This document shows, in pieces, positions 56,800 through 64,000 of a stretch of 64,000 nucleotides of DNA (positions are counted from its first letter, which is position 1; every line of letters starts with the position of its first letter). The stretch comes from Macrothele yani (lineage: Eukaryota > Arthropoda > Arachnida > Araneae > Macrothelidae): NCBI GenBank assembly GCA_039090855.1, contig CM077007.1, positions 17,223,515 to 17,287,514 of the forward strand. The letters run 5' to 3'. A model generated the notes under the pieces. The model saw only the letters and a program-made list of their open reading frames with translations, had not been told where the DNA came from and made no database searches. The position numbers and the translations under genes were made by a program.

Positions 56800-58350
56800 T
56801 TTGCTCATATTATCTTCTGGATTTGTAGTAACACATTTTTGGTGCAGAAATGATTGCTTTCAGTTTTTAGATTATGCTGTGATCAGAAGGTAAAATCTCT
56901 ATTCAACATATCACCTTGTCTTTCCCATACCTGGCCAATAGAAAGTAACATAAGATGGAAAAAATAAAGAAATTTCTCGTAACAGCCATTTTATTATAAT
57001 AAGATGAGCTAGAGGTCTGCATGGGCTTAGTCCAGCACACAAAGCTCAAGCCTGACCCGTCCCTCAGGTCAACACAAGCGTTTTCTTTTTGTCAGTTAAT
57101 TGACAAATTTCAGGCTCAGATTGGGCCGAGCCTGTACTGGAAGCTTTAGCATTTTGCTTCTGGATTAGAGAAAAACATTTCGACTCACAAAATGAAGACT
57201 GACTCTCTAAATAGTCACATGGCGAATATCACTGAGTGAAAATACAGATATGGAAGTGCACCCACCACTGGATGCATTGATTATTTACATCTGAAACCAA
57301 CAAAGGGGGCTGTAAGATGAGAATCTGAAATGCACTGGCTTATTTCTTTAAAGATTGAAATCAAATTCCGTTTTCACTTTGTTGGCTTTAACACTATGAC
57401 TACTGCAGGGGTCAGAATTTAAGTAACTACCCAATGCACAATTTAAACACATGATACAGTTACTTCATGAATTTGTTGGATTTTTTTCGAAATTCATACT
57501 TGGAAAAGAAACTCAGTTATGATCGCTCATACCTAGAACATATAAGCTTGACTGCCATAAAGATTTCATGTAAAATACAGTAATTTTTGTAGATTTGACA
57601 TAAATCAGAGTCTTTGGATGTCATACAACACCTGCTTGTCATTTCTGAGCTATGTTTATTACTAAAACATGTAGCTTCATTTCTGAGCTATGTTTCTTAC
57701 TAAAACATGTTAATTACTAAAACATGTAGCTTCTTTTCCAAGAAATGTTTACACAAATAGGATATTCAGCTTTACGAAACCAGATGACCAAGCGTCTGGA
57801 GCAATTTGTTGCTATGTTGGAGATCACGAAGTTTGAAGAATTCGTTCACATATTTTGTGATCGAAGTTACCTTGTTTATACTTAAGAGTGGAAGGACAAA
57901 TGCATTTACATTTGTAACAGAAGTAAGTAGTGTGGTCTCAAACTTACCTGTGTGTGGCATTCCTATGACAAATGACAGGTATGTGTTACATTCCATTTAT
58001 TATTGAGGGAGTTCAGTTCAGTATATCAGCTTCATTTATCCAGTAGATGCCTTGAGTTATTTGCGATAAATGGTAGAAAATGCGGGATGGAAGTCTGAAA
58101 TGAGCAGGGGAAGGCAGTAAACTGGAAAATCTGGCTGGAACAGGTTTGGGTTTCCAAATTAAGTCCCTGTGTAGAACTTTAAGATGAACTTTACATAAGA
58201 CCCAGAAAAATTCAGAGGATTGGCTAAAATGCAGTGGTGTGCTGCAAAGTATGGTATTCATATTCCAATAGTCACTTACAAGAAACTTGGTTACACGAGT
58301 GATTTTAATATAAACTCATGAATATGGAACAATGAGAACAAAAATGTAAG
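56800..58350. other. intron 6, first part; short tandem repeat only
   Basis: At 57637-57735, CATTTCTGAGCTATGTTT and TACTAAAACATGTAGCTTC recur two to three times. No gene recognised otherwise. Confidence 0.55.
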
Positions 58351-58354
58351 TATA

Positions 58355-59533
58355 CACTGAAGAGCAATTGAATTAGAAATACCTGTCTAGTAGCGTGTAG
58401 CACCACCTATCGCCCTGATGACGGCGGCGATTCGTCATGGCATGGACTCGACAAGACACCGGAAGCCTTGGAAAGCTATACGGATCCACGACCCCTGAAC
58501 AAGCTCCCACAGTTCACGAAGATTTGATGGAGGGGGTCAGAGCCTCGAACATCTCTCTCGATGGCATACCAGCTGTGCTCGATGGGTTTGAGTTCAGGTG
58601 ACCTAGCTGGCCAAGGAAGCGAGGTCACGTCGGTAGATTGTGCATCCAACCATTCGGATACAATTCGGGAGCCATGGCACGGTGCATTGTCTTGTTGCAG
58701 GATGAGGTCCCCAGTGGGATGTTGAAGACGCACAAACGAGAGAAAATGGTCGTCTAGGATATCCCGGTAACGTTACGTTGACCTGTGAGGGACGATGTCA
58801 CACGTACTAGGGATCCCATTTAAGTCCACGTTAAGTCCCCAGACGAGAATGCCAACCCCACCAGCTTGCAAGAAGGATCCATCGCTTCATGTGGTTTGCG
58901 CCGTACTCTCATCCATCCATCCGCATGTACCAACGTGAATCTCGACTCATCAGTCCAGGCAACATTTTTCCACATGTCTAGAGTCAATTGGTGATGTTCC
59001 CGCGCCCATGCTAATCTTTGCACCCTGTGATGTGTGGTCAGCGGCGGTACCCTTGTGGGACGATGGCTTCTGTACCCCATAGCGAGATGGTTCTGGATGG
59101 TGTGGCTGCTTAAACGTTTATGTGCACCAGTGTTAAATTGCCGAGTGATTTCTTGCACTGTGGCCCGTCTATCCGCTGCTATAATGCGAGCTAGCCGACG
59201 ATGACCCCGCTCATCCACACACTGTTGTCCACGGCAGTTGGCCCTTGCAAGGATGGTTTTACCGGATTCGATGTACTCACGGTGCACCCGTGACACAGTG
59301 GCTTGTGAAAATCTCAGTGCCTGCACGACTTCCAAGATGGAGTGACCCATTCGTCGGGCCCCGACAATTTGCCCACGATCAAATGTGCTTAGATCCTTCG
59401 TCTTACCCATACTGCGTCAGACTCTTACTGATTCCCGTCTCATCATTCCTTATATGTCGTTCCATTTACAGGGCCACCCACAGCGCCACATTTGCATAAC
59501 GCCATCTGTCTCTAATTCAATTGCTCTTCAGTG
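58355..59533 (-). mobile_element. Tc1-like transposon, copy 2, with broken transposase
   Basis: Inverted ends CACTGAAGAGCAATTGAATT and its complement lie between TA duplications; length 1179 bp. The minus-strand transposase starts at an ATG at 59410 (MGKTKDLSTFDRGQIVGARR) and holds two helix-turn-helix parts. The first catalytic motif AWTDESRFTLVHAD is followed by a break near 58820 with loss of about 40 bases. A second frame keeps QQDNAPCH and ends with SPELKPIEHSWY. It preserves the second catalytic Asp that copy 1 has lost, and a full N-terminus that copy 1 lacks. It is a good reference for the family. Confidence 0.9.
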
Positions 59534-59539
59534 TATATG

Positions 59540-61310
59540 TAGTAGTTAAGAGGTTTAGTATGTGGGCTTCTAATCACTCATGTTATTTGAATAATTCCAG
59601 CTGGATAAAGTCCACGAATTTTGAGACAATCATGTACCAAATCTGGTTGGTGGAAGAGACAGAGATCTGGAAACACTGCTTAGTATTTGTCAGTCTCAAA
59701 TGACCAAATTTTAGCCTTGAATAGGCAGTTTTGTCTGTCCTGTTGCCAATGAACTTGATGGCTGCTTCAGGTTGGAATCCATAACACCGAGTATAGGTGA
59801 TTTCATCCAAGTTAAATTGCCAGTAGCACTAATTTGGATGGAAATGTCTGTGAAAGTTAAATTTCAAAAGAGTGACGGTACTTCCTGAGAACTTTTCTTA
59901 GCACAAAAGTAAGCTAGGTCATTGTATTTGAATCCAGCACGAGAGGAAACCCACTGAAAGAATGTTTCACTATTCTGTGATAAATGGTTTACATTGTCAA
60001 TGAAACTCCTGCTACTTTCATCAGTAAGATTCTGCCAATTGTTCAAGCGTTGTACTGACCAGCTATCAGCCAAAATCCAGATGACATTTCTCCCGGATCC
60101 ACTTCATAGAATGGTTGTGGTTATGTGACTGCAAACTGTTCATGTTTGGCATACAGTTAGTGTGACTAATCAGGGTGCGTTGAAGGCTATCGTTGTTGAA
60201 GTGATGGATGGATGTAATACTATATATACAGCACAGCATAGAAATTGGATTTACTTTAATTTTTCACCTTAATGCACGAGACGTTCACTGACCAGTTACT
60301 GCTAATGAGTTTTTCTTACCTTCTGTAGATGTTTGAGATAGTAAAGTTCTTTGCATATGATAGATGGAGACTTTTTTCATTAAAGCTAGAACTGTAGTTC
60401 AAGAGGTTCTAAGAAAGTTTACAATCATGAAATTTAAAGTTCAGAACTGTTAACATGTTTACCTCTGAATGGGCAAATTACTGCGTAGTTAAGTAAGTCC
60501 TGAGAAAACACAAAAAATATTGGTGAGAAGAATCAAACACCAGCTTACAAAAATTGTCAGTTCAAAAATTGTTTCATGGATTGCAGTTTCCATTATAGAT
60601 TTGTTGAGCGATGCTTCAACAGCTCCTTGACAACCTCGTCCTCAGCATGGACAGATGTTGTAAATCCTGCAACGCAGTCAGGGGTGATCATATCCTCTAC
60701 TAAAGACTTAATTTTTCTTGGCAGCCCCCTGTCACATGGACGTTTCTGTCTTCTGTCCAGTTGTGCTCGAAGCTTACCTTTTCAATAAAGTGCCTTTGTA
60801 TCCTTTGGATTCCTTGTTTGGACGGTTTTGCTCACTTGTCCCATATTCTTACATCTTGCGGATCTTATGGTATGATTTGAGTTGATGTGGAGCACTTCTG
60901 CACGACGTTACATTCGAAAAACCGTCTCGTCCTTAATTTTTGCACGCCAGTGTACTAGTAAGTTAAAAAAAAAAAAAAAAAAAAAGCTACTAGCACAGGG
61001 GAGTGGTGTCACATTTCTTCAAGAGCTGCATATTTTCCACCCTTGTTCCACCCTCTTCTTGCTACATAAATATTAACAAAACGAGTATCACCTTTTTCAA
61101 ATAAGATAAAGGTAAAACATTGGTACTTACCATTCATCGCCATCTGTCACACCTGTAAAGTTGTTTGCACAGCAGTCAGACCGATTTTGAAATTTTATTT
61201 TGCTTAAAGCAAGGTGGGAAAATGCTTAGTCTGTTGATTTATATAGCAAGAAGAGACTCTTGGAATGGTTAAAAAAAAAACGAAAAAAAAAAGTGCATTT
61301 TACTTAAAGT
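59540..61310. other. intron 6 stretch without recognised feature
   Basis: No supported gene. An A run lies at 60966-60985. Frames at 59583-59810, 59864-60073 and 60576-60788 have no known motif. Confidence 0.4.
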
Positions 61311-61320
61311 TTAAACTCAG

Positions 61321-61541
61321 TTTTTTTTTTTATTATTGGAGGTTTAACGACCACCGTGAGCAACTCAATGGGCTATAAGCAGTCGCCCGTCCCTAATTTA
61401 GGGCCACTGGTTCCAGGGAAGGGAGAGAGCCAGTGCCATAAGACAAACACAACATCCATGCCTCACCGGGATTCGAACCCGGACCCCTTTCGGACGAATG
61501 ATCAGAGGCCATCGCTTAGACCACTGTGCCGCCGGGGCGGC
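61321..61541 (-). mobile_element. tRNA-derived SINE, family A
   Basis: The complement starts GCCGCCCCGGCGGCACAGTG and carries the B box GGTTCGAATCCCGG. The tail on the plus strand is a T run followed by TTATTATTGG. Only a 5-bp CTCAG is shared by the flanks, so the target duplication is short or eroded. Confidence 0.9.
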
Positions 61542-61544
61542 TCA

Positions 61545-62550
61545 GAAATTAAGCAGAGGTTGTACTGTGAAAAAAAGCATGAAAGATACGTGTGATATAT
61601 CAAACATGTTGTTCAACAGGTACCATGTTAATCAAGAATATAGGCAATTTATCATCATGAGATTCACACAATCACGATGACTAATATCCTGGGTAATGAG
61701 AATCATGATGAGTTTGTTCCCCCATTGCCTTCCTCATTGTATGTTAAGGGGAAACTTGCCAGAAATGGCTCGAGATGTCCACAGGCAATTGTAGGGATCC
61801 ACCCACACATTTGTTGAAAACTGTCCACTAGATCGTCAGCCGTGGGATTATAATCCGCAACAAGGGCCTGCCACCTATACATGAAGCTGGCGATTAACCA
61901 ACTGCACCACACTGGTAGGTCAAACATGTTGGACAGTTTCTTCTCTCAGCTGGCATACATATAGGAAACTTCAATAAAGTGGTTGCTCTATTAGTATCAA
62001 CAGGACTACACCCTGGTTGGTTCACTTCATAAATTCAGGTCATTCAGAATGGGCAGATTCGATCTGTTGTGCAAACTGGTTCTTCCACCGTTTAGAATAA
62101 AACTAATTCTCCTTAGTGATCCTCAAGGGACCATTGTCACATGACAAGTCAAAACCTGCCATTTGCAAATGATATTACATAATCCTTCTGAACTGGTCTT
62201 TTAGAACTGATTGGTTTCAAACCTCTATTCAGCAGATAGGACAATTTTTTTATAGAACAGAAGGGTAGATAAATCTCTATTAACAATGCACGTCAGTCCA
62301 AAAAGCCCTGTTACAAATGGGCTAATGTGGGTTTCCTCAACTCTGTTCCTATGAAGTTTTTATGTGCATTGGCACACACACACATTCTTTTATCAACTCC
62401 CCCCCCTCTTTTTTACTTTTAAACATAACTTTAAATTGATGTACTTTAAAAACCACTGTTTGGAATGAAGCTAACTGTATGTCATATTTATTAATAAAAC
62501 TGGTGTATTATGCATTGTTTAAATGTATCGTAATAAGATAATATATTTCC
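61545..62550. other. intron 6, last part: no recognised feature
   Basis: A small frame at 61703-61927 on the minus strand shows no motif. Short CA and C/T runs lie at 62375-62412. Confidence 0.45.
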
Positions 62551-62554
62551 TTAG

Positions 62555-62679
62555 GTGATCAGCCACACTATGCCACAGTTAAGCGTGGATATACCCCAAT
62601 TGTGAGAGTGATTGCAAATGGCGAAAATGTTTTGACTGTTGTTGATGTACCTGAGAACTTCAATGAACAAAGCAAATGA
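62555..62679 (+). CDS. drpr: Draper/MEGF10-type receptor, terminal coding exon
   Basis: The acceptor TTTCCTTAG at 62554 enters in phase 1 and a TGA at 62677-62679 ends the frame. The product reads GDQPHYATVKRGYTPIVRV and continues to ENVLTVVDVPENFNEQSK. It adds two tyrosines (HYATV, GYTPI). YATV could be an SH2-type site, but that is inference. With this exon the seven exons give 306 residues in one continuous frame. A frame this short (41 codons) is invisible without the splice context. Confidence 0.85.
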
Positions 62680-62940
62680 ACAACAGAGCCTCGACAGATG
62701 AATATAATGGTGCTGTACAGAATAAAATGTGGACTGGAAATGCTGAGAACATTCAAATTAAAACAAAAATTGCCAAGTTGTGATAATGATGAAAGATGAT
62801 CACAAATACTACTGAATACTGTACATAGGAGTAATGGTGCCTGCATTTTGGGAAAAAGCGTTAGAGAAAAAGAAAACATTTTTGTATATCATGTACCAGT
62901 CAGAAGCTTAAATAAAAATAGTTTTCCTCTTAAGTCCTGT
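62680..62940 (+). terminator. 3' untranslated region with poly(A) signal
   Basis: An AATAAA at 62911-62916 lies 232 bases after the stop and is followed by a T-rich stretch (GTTTTCCTCTTAAGTCCTG-like). Cleavage is expected roughly 15-25 bases later. Confidence 0.65.
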
Positions 62941-62989
62941 GTATTAATGAAGTCATGACAAATCTTACCTAAAATTCTTCACTCCCATT

Positions 62990-63370
62990 AGCAAAAGGAA
63001 TGTCCTGCTACAAAGAGGGGTGTACAACGTAAACTGCAATTGTTGGAACACCTACATAGGAGAGCGTAGGCGACAACTCGAACAACTTCGAAACTGTGTA
63101 GCAGAACATAAAGCCGCTACGAAAAAAAACTGACAAAAAATTAGGCCTTGACAGACATATTAAAGCACTAGACATTCAATTAAAAGGGATTTCATAAAAA
63201 TTCCTTCACATCAATAGTAATTTGTGAAAAGGAAGTTGAAAGAAAGTCTACAAATTGAAGGAAGAGATGCCACAATTAATAAACAGAAAGGCTAGGTGTT
63301 ACCGCATAAGTAGCAGCACCTACTCTCTTGAGACAGTCTCAACAATGGGTTGGTGTCAACCCGAAAATTT
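62990..63370 (+). pseudogene. Penelope-like element relic: GIY-YIG nuclease and C-terminus
   Basis: In the frame starting at 63017 the plus strand reads GVYNVNCNCWNTYIGERRRQ and then EHKAATKKN before a TGA at 63131. The GVY-x10-TYIG spacing and the later EHK are those of the GIY-YIG endonuclease at the C-terminus of Penelope-like reverse transcriptases. After further stops, KRKLKESLQIEGRDATINKQ near 63220-63290 fits the end of such proteins. No reverse transcriptase part is seen, so the copy is 5'-truncated. It is a different kind of element from the nuclease-lacking one at 41620-45475. Confidence 0.65.
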
Positions 63371-63379
63371 GATACCGTA

Positions 63380-64000
63380 AATAAGTGCATTCCTAGTAAT
63401 CTCCATATTACTAAGTTATATTTTTAAGATATTCCTGAAACTACAAATTCTACTTATCCACAGTTCTATAACATGCAATTAATTTGTGTGAAACACTAAA
63501 CAAAAAAGTGAAAAATAGAACTATTAATTGCTTTTAGACAAATGCCCATGTGATCAAGCAATTTCCATTCAAAGATACTAGGTAAGATATGAGTAGTAAA
63601 ATCAAACTAAAATATGCTTATATTTGATTTTGATCTTATTTTTCTTACAAGTTCCTTAAAAAATTATACAGGCCAATATAAACTTTGATGTATGGAAATG
63701 AATAGGTGCATGTTAATCATTCAAGCAAACTGGCATTCAGAAATGCCAGTCATCTTTTGTAATCACACACTCATAATGAAAGGGGCTTTCAATAAAGATT
63801 CATATTCACCGACATACAATGGTGCTGGAAAGCTGAAACTCGGTAGGTTGATTAATTACTTTCTACATAGGTGCCAAGTACCCAAAGAAATACTTTCCCC
63901 AGCAATAGAATCACTATTCAAGAAACGCATATAGCGTATTAAATCCGTTTATTTCTTATGGTGTAGCAATCACAGAGATTCGCCCAGGCTTTTTCAAGGC
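63380..64000. other. downstream intergenic sequence, unresolved
   Basis: An 80-codon ATG frame (63692-63934; ends EILSPAIESLFKKRI) has no recognised domain. It might be the edge of another element or of a neighbouring gene cut by the window. Confidence 0.3.

Noticed and set aside
63692..63934. 80-codon ATG frame downstream of the receptor gene
   Set aside because: No recognised domain and close to the window edge. Left unassigned rather than called a gene.

Overview
This window looks like one large-intron arthropod locus. The organism cannot be named from sequence alone. The evidence is the AT-rich introns, GT-AG splicing, tRNA-derived SINEs, RTE, mariner and Tc1 elements, and a decayed histone repeat unit with H4 and H2A genes facing each other, as in insects.

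The host gene runs on the + strand across almost the whole window. Seven exons (933-1061, 15262-15399, 16862-17012, 20760-20785, 27514-27714, 56639-56791, 62555-62679) have mutually consistent phases. They encode the last 306 residues of a Draper/CED-1/MEGF10-type phagocytic receptor: two eight-cysteine EGF modules, one transmembrane helix, a basic juxtamembrane segment, an NPxY motif and several YxxL-like tyrosine motifs. The 5' part lies outside the window. A poly(A) signal is at 62911-62916.

The introns are filled with repeats. Intron 1 (1062-15261) holds a mariner relic, a Tc1-like element with Sleeping-Beauty-style IR/DR ends, SINEs, a 64-bp minisatellite and, at about 7.6-9.8 kb, a fossil histone unit: H3(-), H4(+) followed by a 3' stem-loop match, then H2A(-). 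A composite inverted tRNA-SINE with a 13-bp target duplication sits in the H3/H4 promoter. Introns 3 and 4 hold a Tc1-like element inserted in a tRNA-like SINE, a mariner, and more SINEs.

The 29-kb intron 5 (27715-56638) is a nest of at least eight copies of one RTE-type retrotransposon (endonuclease plus reverse transcriptase), several head-to-tail and two head-to-head as a roughly 3-kb-arm palindrome. Within the nest lies the most unusual object of the window: a 3856-bp element at 41620-45475 with apparently identical 219-bp terminal inverted repeats. It carries a single Penelope-like reverse transcriptase with no visible GIY-YIG nuclease, and its reading frame begins inside one inverted repeat. 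A separate relic of a conventional GIY-YIG-bearing Penelope-like element lies just downstream of the host gene (62990-63370).

Apart from the receptor exons, no intact cellular gene is recognised. All transposase genes are visibly broken. The RTE copies carry long partial frames, and the Penelope-like reverse transcriptase frame is the only complete-looking mobile-element gene.
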